A DNA stretch of 64,000 bases from JBBPZA01 sp963797015 (GTDB lineage: Bacteria > Actinomycetota > Thermoleophilia > Solirubrobacterales > Solirubrobacteraceae), in the NCBI GenBank assembly GCA_963797015.1, contig CAWCNV010000016.1:186001-250000 (forward strand). The letters are read 5' to 3'. A program made the translations under genes and the position numbers. This document shows, in pieces, positions 1-8,086 of the stretch; position 1 is the stretch's first letter; the number at the start of each line of letters is the position of its first letter. A model generated the notes under the pieces. The model saw only the letters and a list, made by a program, of their open reading frames with translations. It had not been told where the DNA came from and did no database searches.

Positions 1-1662
1 ATCGGCTCGGATGGCCTGGGCTGGATCGACTTCAACGACTACCGGCTCGCCCGCACAGTGGGGATCATCGCGCTGGCCCTCATCCTCTTCGAGGGCGGGC
101 TGGACGCGGGCTGGCAGGAGATCCGCCCGGTCCTCGGGCCGGCGCTGAGCCTCGCGTTCGTCGGGACGATCGTCACCGCCGTGCTCAGCGGGCTCGCGGC
201 GACGGCGCTGCTCGACCTCTCGAGCACCGAGGGGATGCTGCTCGGCTCGGTGCTGGCCGCGACGGACGGCGCGGCGATCTTCGCCATCCTGCGCGGCTCG
301 ACGCTACGCCGGCGCGTGGCCCGCACGCTCGAGGGCGAGGCGGGCTTCAACGATCCCGTCGCGGTCCTGCTCGTGCTCGGGTTCATCGCTTGGATCCAGG
401 ATCCGGCCTACGGGATCCTTGACATGGCCTGGCTGTTCGCGCGGCAGCTGAGCATCGGGGCGGCCGTGGGGCTCGCCGTCGCCGCCGCGGCGGTCCTGGC
501 GCTCCAGCGCGTGCGGTTGCCCTCGGCGGGCCTGTACCCGGTCGCCTCGCTGGCCTTCGCCGCGCTGGCCTACGGCGCCGCGGACAGCCTGCACGGCTCT
601 GGCTTCCTCGCGGTCTACCTGACCGGGCTCGCCCTGGGCAGCGTGCCCACTCCAGCGCAGCGCACGATCGTCACCTTCCACGACGGCCTGGCGTGGGTCG
701 CCCAGCTGGCGATGTTCATGGTCCTCGGGCTGCTGGTCTTCCCGTCTCGGCTCGACGAGATCGCGCTCCAGGCGACGGCGCTCGCACTCATCGTCGCAGT
801 GCTCGCGCGCCCGCTGGCGGCGCTGCTGGCCACCACCTTCACGCGCTTCTCGCGGCGCGAGCGCCTGGTGCTCGGGTGGGCGGGGCTCCGAGGCGCGGTG
901 CCGGTCGTGCTCGCGACCTTCGCGGTCATCGAGCAGGTGCCCCACAGCGTCGAGTTCTTCGACGTCGTCTTCTTCGCGGTCGTGGTGTCGACCGTGCTCC
1001 AGGGCACCACCTTCGAGCCGTTCGCGCGCCGCCTGGGGCTGACGACCAGCGAGGCGGCGCTTCCCCGTGCCCTGATCGAGCCAACGGCGATCCGGAGGCT
1101 CGGGGCCGAGGTGGTCGAGTTCGTGGTCCAGCCCGAGCACGCGGCGGCGGGCCGGCGCGTGCGCGAGCTGGGGCTGCCGCGCGACGCGCTGCTCAACCTC
1201 GTCATCCGCGGCGAGCAGGCGCTGCCGCCGCGCGGCTCGACGGTCATCGAGCCGGGCGACCACCTGCACGTGCTCGTGCGCCAGGAGGCCGCGCTGGAGT
1301 TCGGTACGCTGCTCGACCGCTGGCGAGAGGGACCGCTGGGCCCTCCGGCCCGCCGCCGCCCGGTGATCCGAGCGGTCGCCCCGGTCTTCACCAGCCGCCC
1401 CTGGCGGTCCGACGACGGCGACCCGGGCCGCCCGCACGCGATCACCGGCGTGGACGTGGTCGAGCAGCTTCGCACGCGCCGCGATCGCCCAGGCGCGCTG
1501 GTCGCCCTGGCCGACGGCCGCTACGCGTACACGGGCGCGGTCCTCGCTGTGGGCTCGGCCCCGCAGCTACAGGAAGCGGCCAGGCGCGCCCTGCGCCATG
1601 CCGCGGCCGACGGCGAGCAGGCCTGGTGGCGTGAGGTGATCGGCGCGCTGGCGACGTATTGA
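1..1662 (+). CDS. K+/H+ (CPA1/NhaP2-type) antiporter with TrkA-C domain, 5' end missing
   Basis: The reading frame is open from base 1, so the N-terminus lies outside the window; 553 residues are visible. The first 330 or so are strongly hydrophobic with about ten membrane helices and a typical cation/proton antiporter run (ILFEGGLDAG, GFNDPVAVLLV, GLRGAVPVVLA). Around bases 1090-1310 there is a cytosolic TrkA-C/RCK-C-like domain (ending GDHLHVLVRQ), followed by a C-terminal tail of about 110 residues. This order is that of NhaP2/CvrA-type potassium/proton antiporters, in which the cytosolic domain gates transport. The ion preference is inferred from architecture, not shown. The gene stands alone, convergent with the next gene. 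Confidence 0.85.
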   Translation: MGSDGLGWIDFNDYRLARTVGIIALALILFEGGLDAGWQEIRPVLGPALSLAFVGTIVTAVLSGLAATALLDLSSTEGMLLGSVLAATDGAAIFAILRGSTLRRRVARTLEGEAGFNDPVAVLLVLGFIAWIQDPAYGILDMAWLFARQLSIGAAVGLAVAAAAVLALQRVRLPSAGLYPVASLAFAALAYGAADSLHGSGFLAVYLTGLALGSVPTPAQRTIVTFHDGLAWVAQLAMFMVLGLLVFPSRLDEIALQATALALIVAVLARPLAALLATTFTRFSRRERLVLGWAGLRGAVPVVLATFAVIEQVPHSVEFFDVVFFAVVVSTVLQGTTFEPFARRLGLTTSEAALPRALIEPTAIRRLGAEVVEFVVQPEHAAAGRRVRELGLPRDALLNLVIRGEQALPPRGSTVIEPGDHLHVLVRQEAALEFGTLLDRWREGPLGPPARRRPVIRAVAPVFTSRPWRSDDGDPGRPHAITGVDVVEQLRTRRDRPGALVALADGRYAYTGAVLAVGSAPQLQEAARRALRHAAADGEQAWWREVIGALATY

Positions 1663-1689
1663 GGCGCTAGTGACGAACGCGCCGCGCGC

Positions 1690-2796
1690 TCAGCGGTCGC
1701 TCCACTCACCCCAGCGGAAGCCGGTCGCCGACGGCTCCGGCGCTAGCGGGCTCGACGGCAGGCCGTCGGGCGGCTCGGGGTCGTTGTAGCCGCCGGGCGC
1801 TACGTCGTTCGGGGTGTCGGGGTGGAACAGCGAGGCCAGGTACTGGATCTGGCCGCGGCCGGGACCGAGCTCGAACTGGCCTCCGCCGTAGGCGCCGATC
1901 CCGCGCTCGGCCAGCCACTCGTAGCCCTCGAGCAGCCCCTGCAGGCTGCCGAAGCGCGAGGGCTTGACGTTGACCATCCGCGGCGGGAAGGGCAGTGCCT
2001 CGACGTCGGCGACCGAGTGGATCGGGGCGTCCCAGGTGATGCGGTCGCGATGCGGCCGGAGCACCTCGTCGGTCGCGTCGTCGAGGTACGGGTCCTCGAT
2101 CCACGCGTCCGGGAAGCCCTCGGCCACGAGCCGGTAGAGCTCGGGGTCGGCTTCGACGTCGACCACCGTCCCGCGGTAGTGGCCCTTGAGGTCGACCGAG
2201 TCGATCGCGCCGGTCGCCGCCAGCTCGGCGACCAGCCCGGCGTTCCACGAGTTGGTCGGGTCGAGCTTGAAGCGCAGCGTGGGATAGCGCTCCAGGCGCC
2301 TGCGGACCGGCTCGATCGTCGCCGGCTCGCCCAGGCGCATCGAGACCACGAACGTCACCGGGCGCGGCTCGCGCCCGAGCGCCTCGGCCGCCGAGCGCCC
2401 GGCCTGGCGCAGCGCGAGGTCCAAGGCGGCGCTCTCGAAGGCCCAGCGGCGGTAGAGCCGCGACACCTCGCGGACCGGCTCGGCGGGGAAGAGGTCGAGG
2501 CCACCGATCAGAGCGCAGAGCGAGGCCAGCGTGTGCGAGCCCGCGAGCGCGAGCGTCGGGCCCGCGTCCTGGAGCGCGACGTGGTCGAGCGCGTCGTAGG
2601 TGACGTCCTCGCCCAGCCCCTCGTCGCCGCCGCCCCGCAGCCGGATCACCGTCGAGAGCCGGGTGAAGTCGCTGGAGACGTCGCGCTCCAGCCCCTCCAG
2701 GCTGTAGTCCTCGACCTCGAGCGGCAGGTCGGCGACCTGCTCCCAGGCGCTCACGAAAGCGGCCCGCTCGCGCGCTCTGGGATCGTGCAGCCCCAC
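1690..2796 (-). CDS. enolase-superfamily (mandelate racemase/muconate lactonizing type) protein
   Basis: A 368-residue protein with the ligand pattern of an enolase-superfamily barrel: KLDPTNSW (Lys and Asp), WIEDPYL (Glu), ITWDAPI (Asp) and MVNVKPSRFG (Lys) in the expected order between about residues 180 and 290. These enzymes abstract a proton alpha to a carboxylate, using Mg2+ held by the three acids. The N-terminal capping domain is present. The substrate cannot be read from sequence; members include o-succinylbenzoate synthase, dipeptide epimerase and sugar acid dehydratases, and no menaquinone or sugar acid genes lie nearby. The GTG start at 2796 is supported by a TAGGCT hexamer six bases upstream. 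The gene lies just downstream of corA on the same strand. Confidence 0.75.
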   Translation of the reverse strand: MGLHDPRARERAAFVSAWEQVADLPLEVEDYSLEGLERDVSSDFTRLSTVIRLRGGGDEGLGEDVTYDALDHVALQDAGPTLALAGSHTLASLCALIGGLDLFPAEPVREVSRLYRRWAFESAALDLALRQAGRSAAEALGREPRPVTFVVSMRLGEPATIEPVRRRLERYPTLRFKLDPTNSWNAGLVAELAATGAIDSVDLKGHYRGTVVDVEADPELYRLVAEGFPDAWIEDPYLDDATDEVLRPHRDRITWDAPIHSVADVEALPFPPRMVNVKPSRFGSLQGLLEGYEWLAERGIGAYGGGQFELGPGRGQIQYLASLFHPDTPNDVAPGGYNDPEPPDGLPSSPLAPEPSATGFRWGEWSDR

Positions 2797-2802
2797 GGGT
2801 CG

Positions 2803-2808
2803 AGCCTA
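2803..2808 (-). promoter_or_regulatory. candidate -10 element (TAGGCT) for the enolase-like gene
   Basis: On the minus strand TAGGCT ends six bases before the GTG start at 2796, and no Shine-Dalgarno sequence lies between. This fits a leaderless transcript. It overlaps the stop codon of the CorA gene. Confidence 0.4.
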
Positions 2809-3798
2809 CAACCAGCCCGCGCGGCGCAGGCGCCGGTACAGCGCGACGCAGATCACCAGCATCAGGGCGAGCGCGGTCGGGTAGCCGACGCGCGAGTGCA
2901 GCTCGGGCATGTGGTCGAAGTTCATGCCGTAGATCCCAGTGATGAGCGTCGGCACGGCGACGATCGCGGCCCAGGCCGAGATCTTGCGCACGTCCTCGCC
3001 CTGCTTGGCCGCGACATCGGCCTGGCGCACCTGCACCTGGATCAGGCTCGCGTGCAGCGCGTTGGAGAGCAGCTCGCTGTAGCCCTCGATCTGCGCGACG
3101 ACGCGCAGCAGGTGGTCCTCGACGTCGCGGAAGTAGGGCCGGATCTCCGAGGCCACGAGCTCGTAGCGCCCGCCCGCGAGCCGCTCGAGCGGGTGGATCA
3201 GCGGCACGACCGCGCGCCTGAACTCGAGCACCTCGCGTTTGAGCCTGTAGATGCGCTCGCCCTGGTGCATGACCGCGCCGGGCCGGAACACGTCGACCTC
3301 GAGCTCGGCGATGTCGGTGCCCAGCGCCTCGATCACCGGCTGGTAGTCGTCGACGACGCGGTCGACGATCGCGTGCACCACGGCGCTGGGACCCTCGCGC
3401 AACAGGTCGGGCCGGCCCTCGATCTGCTGCCGCAGGCCGACGAGCGGCGCCGCCTCGCCATGGCGCACGGTGACGATGAAGCTCGCGCCCGCGAACAGCA
3501 GCAGCTCGCCGAAGTCGACATCGTCGGGCTCGTGGTAGATGGCGGTCTTTAGGACCATGAACAGCGAGTCGCCGTAGAGCTCGAGCTTGGGTCGCTGGTG
3601 AGCGTTGATCGCGTCCTCGACCGCGAGCTCGTGGAGCTGGAACTCGCGCCGGACGGCGTCGAACTCGTCCTCGCTGGGCTCGTGCAGGCCGATCCACGCG
3701 AAGCTCTGCGGGCCGTGGCAGGCGTCGAAGAGGTGCTCGAGCTCGAGCCCGCCGGAATGACGGCGCCCGTCCTCGTACAGCGCGCAGTCGACGATCAC
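2806..3798 (-). CDS. corA: CorA-family Mg2+/Co2+ channel
   Basis: A 330-residue protein with the CorA layout: a large soluble alpha/beta N-terminal domain, a long helix, and two C-terminal membrane segments. The first segment ends in the family-defining GMN signature (IYGMNFDHMPEL, about residue 290), and the second is followed by a basic tail. CorA pentamers conduct Mg2+ (some Co2+, Ni2+ or Zn2+) into the cell. The GTG start at 3798 follows a TAGGCT hexamer. The adjacent downstream gene is the enolase-like protein, a Mg2+-dependent enzyme class, but I see no proof of a functional link. Confidence 0.9.
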   Translation of the reverse strand: MIVDCALYEDGRRHSGGLELEHLFDACHGPQSFAWIGLHEPSEDEFDAVRREFQLHELAVEDAINAHQRPKLELYGDSLFMVLKTAIYHEPDDVDFGELLLFAGASFIVTVRHGEAAPLVGLRQQIEGRPDLLREGPSAVVHAIVDRVVDDYQPVIEALGTDIAELEVDVFRPGAVMHQGERIYRLKREVLEFRRAVVPLIHPLERLAGGRYELVASEIRPYFRDVEDHLLRVVAQIEGYSELLSNALHASLIQVQVRQADVAAKQGEDVRKISAWAAIVAVPTLITGIYGMNFDHMPELHSRVGYPTALALMLVICVALYRRLRRAGWL

Positions 3799-3807
3799 GC
3801 TGCGGCG

Positions 3808-3813
3808 AGCCTA
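3808..3813 (-). promoter_or_regulatory. candidate -10 element (TAGGCT) for corA
   Basis: TAGGCT on the minus strand ends nine bases before the GTG start at 3798, with no ribosome binding site between. This fits a leaderless or nearly leaderless message. Confidence 0.4.
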
Positions 3814-3827
3814 CCGGCCCGCCCGCC

Positions 3828-4517
3828 TCAGCTCAGCGGCGCCGTGTAGGTCCAGCGCCCGGCACGCAGGCCGACCGAGACCGCGTCCGCCCGCGACAGC
3901 GACGAGGCGAGCACGACATGGCTGCCGTCATAGCGATCCACGTAGCGGAACGAGCCGGCCGGCACGCGGCGCCCGCTGCGGGTGTTCAGCCAGACCTCGC
4001 AACGCAGACCGGGCCGCACGCCCTCGACGTCCATCGCGATCGCCGTGCCCCACGCGCGCGGGGTCAGCGTCGCCCTTGCCTGCATCTTCGCGGGGAGGCC
4101 GCGGAACGCGACGGCCTCGCCGGTGGGCGTGACCCTGGGCGCACCGCGCTCGTCGCCGGGCCAGAGCGCGATGATCACGGCGGCGAGAGCCGCGCCGGCG
4201 AAGGCCGCGGCTCCCCCGAGGCGCAGCCTCGCCCCGCGGCGCCGGCTGCGCCGCTCGCGACGCTCGCCCAGGACGCGGGCCACGACCCGGTCGCCGAGCT
4301 CGGCCGGCGGCGCCGGCGCGGCGACGACCGTCTCGGGCGAGGCCAGCGAGAGGCGGCGCGCGACCGGCACGAGCTCGTCCAGCTCGCGCCGGCACGACGG
4401 GCAGCCCTGTAGGTGCGCGCGGACCGACGCGGCCTCGTCGTCGTCCAGGTGCCCGAGCGCGTAGGACCCGAGCTGCTCGCGCCACGCGCGGTGGTCCTCG
4501 GCTCGCGGCTCAGCCAT
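3828..4517 (-). CDS. anti-sigma factor with zinc-finger (ZAS-type) domain and one membrane helix
   Basis: A 229-residue protein starting at the ATG at 4517, which overlaps the stop of the upstream sigma gene by eight bases. Near the N-terminus it has the His-x3-Cys-x2-Cys pattern of zinc-binding anti-sigma domains (AHLQGCPSC). Around residues 110-130 there is one hydrophobic helix (AAFAGAALAAVIIALW), followed by an extracytoplasmic domain of about 100 residues that resembles the anti-sigma-K/RskA C-terminal region. It most likely holds the partner ECF sigma factor inactive at the membrane until a signal leads to its release. A longer reading from 4571 is possible but lies inside the sigma gene. 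Confidence 0.85.
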   Translation of the reverse strand: MAEPRAEDHRAWREQLGSYALGHLDDDEAASVRAHLQGCPSCRRELDELVPVARRLSLASPETVVAAPAPPAELGDRVVARVLGERRERRSRRRGARLRLGGAAAFAGAALAAVIIALWPGDERGAPRVTPTGEAVAFRGLPAKMQARATLTPRAWGTAIAMDVEGVRPGLRCEVWLNTRSGRRVPAGSFRYVDRYDGSHVVLASSLSRADAVSVGLRAGRWTYTAPLS

Positions 4518-5037
4518 CGAAGCCCATCTCCTCGAGCGCGTTGCGAAGCGCGCGCAGCGCGTAGTAGACACGCGACTTGACCGTCCCCTCGGGGATCCCC
4601 AGCTCGGCGGCGACCTCCGCGTAGGGGCGCGCGCGGTAGTAGGTCTCGATCAGCACCGTCCGGTGGGCCTCGCCCAGGCGCCGCAGGGCCTCCTCGACCT
4701 CCCACGCGAGCAGCGCGTGCGCGTAGGGGTCCTCGCGGTCGTCGGCCCTGTCCTCGACCTCGGCGTGCTCGGAGAGCCGTGGGCGCACGGAGCGGGCGCG
4801 GCTGAGGTCGATCACCACGTTGCGACCGATCGCGAACAGCCACGTTCGCAGCGAGCCGAGCTCGGGATCGAAGCGCTCGCCCGCGCTCCACGCGCGCAGG
4901 AACGTCTCCTGGACCGCCTCCTCGGCGAGGCCGCGATCGCCGAGCGTGCGCAGCGCCATGCCGTACAGCTCGGTTCCGTGCGCGCGGTATGCCATGCGCA
5001 GACCTTCGTCGTCGGTGAGTGCGGCGGAACGTGGCAT
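4510..5037 (-). CDS. ECF-type RNA polymerase sigma factor (SigK/SigL-like)
   Basis: About 175 residues from the ATG at 5037; an upstream ATG at 5088 would add 17. Region 2 is recognisable (LAEEAVQETFLRAW, then SLRTWLFAIGRNVVID) and region 4 ends in a helix-turn-helix (GIPEGTVKSRVYYALRAL). A poorly conserved, acidic linker lies between. It directs RNA polymerase to a small stress regulon. The next gene overlaps its 3' end and encodes a membrane zinc-finger anti-sigma factor, the usual cognate arrangement. The SigK-like label rests on the partner type and is tentative. The ATP synthase operon is divergent, so the intervening 250 bases hold promoters for both directions. Confidence 0.9.
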   Translation of the reverse strand: MPRSAALTDDEGLRMAYRAHGTELYGMALRTLGDRGLAEEAVQETFLRAWSAGERFDPELGSLRTWLFAIGRNVVIDLSRARSVRPRLSEHAEVEDRADDREDPYAHALLAWEVEEALRRLGEAHRTVLIETYYRARPYAEVAAELGIPEGTVKSRVYYALRALRNALEEMGFDG

Positions 5038-5112
5038 CGCGGTGCTGTCTACGGGCAGGGAAGCCTGGCGGTTCGACTGGCTGGACAACCAGCTGTACCC
5101 GGTGTCACAAAG

Positions 5113-5140
5113 TTGTTACAAAGTATCCGGAACGTATAGT
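5113..5140 (+). promoter_or_regulatory. candidate promoter of the ATP synthase operon (TTGTTA-16-TATAGT)
   Basis: TTGTTA at 5113-5118 and TATAGT at 5135-5140 are separated by 16 bases, in one of the few AT-rich stretches of the window. It lies about 150 bases before the first ATP synthase gene, facing it, and no other gene intervenes. Confidence 0.55.
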
Positions 5141-5289
5141 GTCGTCGGGCCGTCCAAACGGCCGTGGCAGGGCTGGACCCGAGGGGGAGCGAGGCAGCAC
5201 TTGAGCAGGATCTGGAAGAGCGACGAGGACGGCCCGTCCTTGAACACCGCGACCGCGGCGTGGGGCGCTCGCAGCGGCGAGGGCGTTCC

Positions 5290-5736
5290 TTGACAGGCGC
5301 CGCCGCAGAGGTGGACGCCTCCCCCGGTGGCCGGCCGGCGCCGGCTCCGCCGGTGCCCGCCGCGTTCGCCTATCTGGACCTGGCGCTCCTGGCGCTCGCC
5401 TTCCCGATCGTCGTCCTCGCCGGCGCGCCGCTGCTGGGGTACTCCGTCGCGGCGGGCGGCTGGCTCGTGCAGCGGGCAGTCGGGGTGCTCGCCGATCGCT
5501 ACGCCGCCGCCTCGCCCAACCCGCGCGCGGGCCTGATCGCCGCGCTCGCAGCCCTGTTCATACGGCTCTGGATCGTAACGCTGGCGGTCGTGATCGCCGC
5601 CCGCCTCGGCGACCGCAGCGACGGGCTGACCGCGGCGATCGTCGTGGCGGTCGCGTTCACGGTCTACCTCGCGCTCGAGCTCGTCATGCGAACCGACGCG
5701 ATCCGCGCCGGTCGCGCGCGACGGGAGGACCGGTGA
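5290..5736 (+). CDS. atpI: AtpI-like small membrane protein, first gene of the ATP synthase operon
   Basis: About 148 residues from a TTG at 5290 (GTG at 5311 is the alternative; the frame is open further upstream but the composition there is not protein-like). It has an Ala/Pro-rich start and about four hydrophobic segments (LALLALAFPIVVLAGAP, AGLIAALAALFIRLWIV, AAIVVAVAFTVYLALEL). Position immediately before atpB and the fold match the variable AtpI/ATP synthase subunit I group, proposed to help assemble the c-ring or carry Mg2+. Sequence similarity is weak and the call rests mainly on position. Its stop overlaps the GTG start of atpB by four bases, so the two are probably translationally coupled. 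Confidence 0.6.
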   Translation: MTGAAAEVDASPGGRPAPAPPVPAAFAYLDLALLALAFPIVVLAGAPLLGYSVAAGGWLVQRAVGVLADRYAAASPNPRAGLIAALAALFIRLWIVTLAVVIAARLGDRSDGLTAAIVVAVAFTVYLALELVMRTDAIRAGRARREDR

Positions 5737-6668
5737 GCGCGACCGCCCATCCGGACACGCCGGCCAAGCGCGGCATGAGCAACCGCGCCAAGGTCTTCAT
5801 CGGCCTGGGCCTGTGGATCGCGCTCATCATCGCGACGGTGCTGATCGCGGGCAAGGGTCCCCGCAACGACGCCTTCGAGCCCCAGAACGAGTTCAAGCTC
5901 GACCCGTGGATCAACCTGCCGGGGCCGTTCGACATCAACAAGGCGGTCTTCTACGTGATCGTCGCCTCGGTGCTGACGGTGCTGGCGATGACCTACATCG
6001 CCAGGCGTATGCAGCAGCGGCCCAATCGGGTGCAGACTGCGGTCGAGGTGCTCTACGGGCTGATGCGCGACAACATCACGGGCGGCAACATGGCCGACCG
6101 CGCCATGGCGAAGAAGTGGTTCCCCTACATCGGGACCGTGTTCCTCTTCATCTGGTTCTCGAACATGATCGGTTTCATCCCGCTGCCGACAAACACCGAG
6201 CACAAGGTCGACATCTTCGGGATCCAGGTCCCGGCGTTCGCGCTCTACGCGGCGACCGCGAACGTCTCGGTGCCGCTGGTGCTCGCGCTGATCACCTGGA
6301 TCTCCTACAACGTCGAGGGCTTCCGCGCGCACGGGTTCATCGGCTACCTGAAGTCGCTGATCCCCGCCGGCGTGCCGGGCTGGCTGCGGATCCCCATCTT
6401 CGTGCTCGAGCTCATGTCGAACTTCATGCGCCTCGTATCGCTCTCCGTACGTCTCTTCGCCAACGTCCTGGCGGGCCACCTGATCATCCTGTTCATGTCG
6501 GGCGCCTTGGTCGTGATCTTGGGCAGCGCCGCCATCGGCATCGTGACGCTCCCGATCGGGGTTGCGATCTTCGTGTTCGAGGTGGTCCTCGTCGCGACGC
6601 TGCAGGCGTTCATCTTCGCCACCCTCACCGCGATCTACCTCGGCGCGGCCACCGCCGAGGGCCACTAA
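5733..6668 (+). CDS. atpB: F-type ATP synthase Fo subunit a
   Basis: A 311-residue polytopic membrane protein. The conserved C-terminal helix carries the essential arginine (SVRLFANVLAGH), which faces the c-ring carboxylates during proton passage. Five or so further hydrophobic segments are visible (VLFIWFSNMIGFIP and others). Together with subunit c it forms the proton path. The GTG start at 5733 overlaps the previous stop as GTGA, with a GGGAGGA ribosome site at 5722-5728. It is followed 19 bases later by atpE. Confidence 0.95.
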   Translation: MSATAHPDTPAKRGMSNRAKVFIGLGLWIALIIATVLIAGKGPRNDAFEPQNEFKLDPWINLPGPFDINKAVFYVIVASVLTVLAMTYIARRMQQRPNRVQTAVEVLYGLMRDNITGGNMADRAMAKKWFPYIGTVFLFIWFSNMIGFIPLPTNTEHKVDIFGIQVPAFALYAATANVSVPLVLALITWISYNVEGFRAHGFIGYLKSLIPAGVPGWLRIPIFVLELMSNFMRLVSLSVRLFANVLAGHLIILFMSGALVVILGSAAIGIVTLPIGVAIFVFEVVLVATLQAFIFATLTAIYLGAATAEGH

Positions 6669-6687
6669 CGACCCAAGGAGCACTCCG

Positions 6688-6960
6688 ATGAGCGTCCTGA
6701 ACTCCCTCTTCGACATCCTGGCCGCGGCCGCGAGCACGGGCAAGGACGGCAAGGCGATCGCCCTCGGCGTGGGCGGAGGCCTCGGCGCCGTCGGCGCCGG
6801 CGTGGGCATCGGCATCATCTTCGGGAAGGTGATCGAGTCGGTGACGCGCCAGCCCGAGATGCGCGACGAGATCACGAGCATCCAGTGGCTGGGCTTCGCG
6901 CTCACCGAAGCGTGCTTCTTCTACGGGCTTGTGGCGGGCCTGATCGCCTTCTTCCTCTAG
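6688..6960 (+). CDS. atpE: F-type ATP synthase Fo subunit c
   Basis: A 90-residue hairpin of two membrane helices joined by the polar RQPE loop. Helix 1 is Gly/Ala-rich (GVGGGLGAVGAGVGIG) and helix 2 carries the ion-binding glutamate (ALTEACFFYGL). The residues that mark Na+-binding rings (a Gln in helix 1, Ser after the Glu) are replaced by Ile and Ala, so I infer a proton-type ring. The ATG at 6688 follows AAGGAG at 6675-6680, a clear ribosome site, as expected for the subunit needed in most copies. A longer in-frame extension upstream overlaps atpB and is not credible. Confidence 0.95.
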   Translation: MSVLNSLFDILAAAASTGKDGKAIALGVGGGLGAVGAGVGIGIIFGKVIESVTRQPEMRDEITSIQWLGFALTEACFFYGLVAGLIAFFL

Positions 6961-6964
6961 GGCG

Positions 6965-7513
6965 ATGGCCGTGATCCTTGCCAGTAGCGGCAGCTTTCTC
7001 GTCTCGCCCGACATCGGCCTGATGGTATGGACGCTGGTCGCGTTCACGATCACGTTCCTGCTCCTGCGCAAGCTCGCCTTCCCGCGCATCCAGGAGGCGC
7101 TCGACCGCCGCCAGCGCGCGATCGAGGAGTCGATCGACGCGGCGGAGCGCACCAAGCGCGAGGCCGACGAGCTGCTCGAGGAGTACCGCGCCCGCCTGCG
7201 CGAGGCGCGCGAGCAGGCCGAGGAAATCGTCACCCGCGCGCGCAAGGCGGCCGAGGTGACCGAACGCGAGGCGCTCGAGGCGTCCCGCGGTCAGCGCGAG
7301 GAGATGATGGAGCAGACGCGCCGGGACATCGAGGCGGAGACGCGGCGCGCGATCCAGGAGATCCGCAAGGAGGTCGCCGACCTCACCGTGCTGGCGACCG
7401 AGCGCGTCACGCGCAAGGCGCTGAACGAGCAGGATCAGCGGCGCCTGGTCGAGGAGGCCCTGCGGGAGGTCGACTTCTCCGCGCTTGCCGGCAACGAGAG
7501 CAACGGACGCTGA
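6965..7513 (+). CDS. atpF: F-type ATP synthase Fo subunit b
   Basis: 182 residues: one N-terminal membrane helix (LMVWTLVAFTITFLLLR) followed by a long charged coiled coil rich in Arg/Glu/Ala, the peripheral stalk that holds the F1 head still while the rotor turns. Length and order are typical. The ATG at 6965 lies four bases after the atpE stop. Confidence 0.93.
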   Translation: MAVILASSGSFLVSPDIGLMVWTLVAFTITFLLLRKLAFPRIQEALDRRQRAIEESIDAAERTKREADELLEEYRARLREAREQAEEIVTRARKAAEVTEREALEASRGQREEMMEQTRRDIEAETRRAIQEIRKEVADLTVLATERVTRKALNEQDQRRLVEEALREVDFSALAGNESNGR

Positions 7514-7523
7514 GCGGGCCACG

Positions 7524-8057
7524 ATGGAGGAGATCGCCCAGGTGTATGCGCGGTCGCTGTTCGAGGTCGCCAAGGAGCAGGGCAAGCTCGACGTGGTCCA
7601 CGACCAGATCGGCGAGTTCGCCGAAGCGCTCCAGGCCAACCGCGACCTGCAGGTGTTCTTCTTCTCGCCCTACTTCTCGACCGAGGAGAAGAAGCGCGGC
7701 CTGCAGAGCGCGGTCTCCGACGCCGACCCGGTGGTCCTGAACTTCCTCGAGCTGCTCGTGGAGAAGCACCGCATGCCGGTGGTGTTCCGCATCCGCCGCC
7801 AGCTAGACGAGCTCTGGGAGCAGGAGAACTGCCTCCTGCGCGTCGAGGTGACCAGTGCCGTGGACCTCGACCGCAGCGTCGTCGAGCAGATCGGCGAGCG
7901 CGTCGGCCAGCAGACGGGCCGCCGCGTCGAGCTGGCGAGCCACGTCGACCCCGACATCCTCGGCGGGATCGTGCTCCAGGTCGGCAACTCGATCCTGGAC
8001 GCTTCGATCCGCAACCGCCTCGATCAGCTACGCAGAGAAGTCGCCAAGGCGACCTGA
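7524..8057 (+). CDS. atpH: F-type ATP synthase F1 subunit delta
   Basis: 177 residues, starting at the ATG at 7524 (MEEIAQVYARSLFEVAKEQG, a typical delta N-terminus); an earlier in-frame ATG at 7485 lies inside atpF. The C-terminal half holds the family's conserved segment ending in GNSILDASIRNRLDQLRREV. Delta links the b-subunit stalk to the top of the alpha3beta3 head. Confidence 0.93.
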   Translation: MEEIAQVYARSLFEVAKEQGKLDVVHDQIGEFAEALQANRDLQVFFFSPYFSTEEKKRGLQSAVSDADPVVLNFLELLVEKHRMPVVFRIRRQLDELWEQENCLLRVEVTSAVDLDRSVVEQIGERVGQQTGRRVELASHVDPDILGGIVLQVGNSILDASIRNRLDQLRREVAKAT

Positions 8058-8086
8058 GACCCAGGACCTAGGAGCCCGAGACCCAC

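Noticed and set aside
304..1437. Long open frames on the minus strand opposite the antiporter (and similar frames opposite many genes)
   Set aside because: They are Arg/Gly/Asp/Ala-rich shadows of GC-rich codons in real genes, without known motifs or ribosome sites.
5164..5289. Upstream extension of the AtpI-like gene from 5164
   Set aside because: The added residues are charged and low in complexity, unlike the membrane protein that follows.
6688..6960. Na+-coupled c-ring
   Set aside because: Helix 1 lacks the Gln and helix 2 the Ser after the Glu that mark Na+ sites, so a proton ring is more likely.
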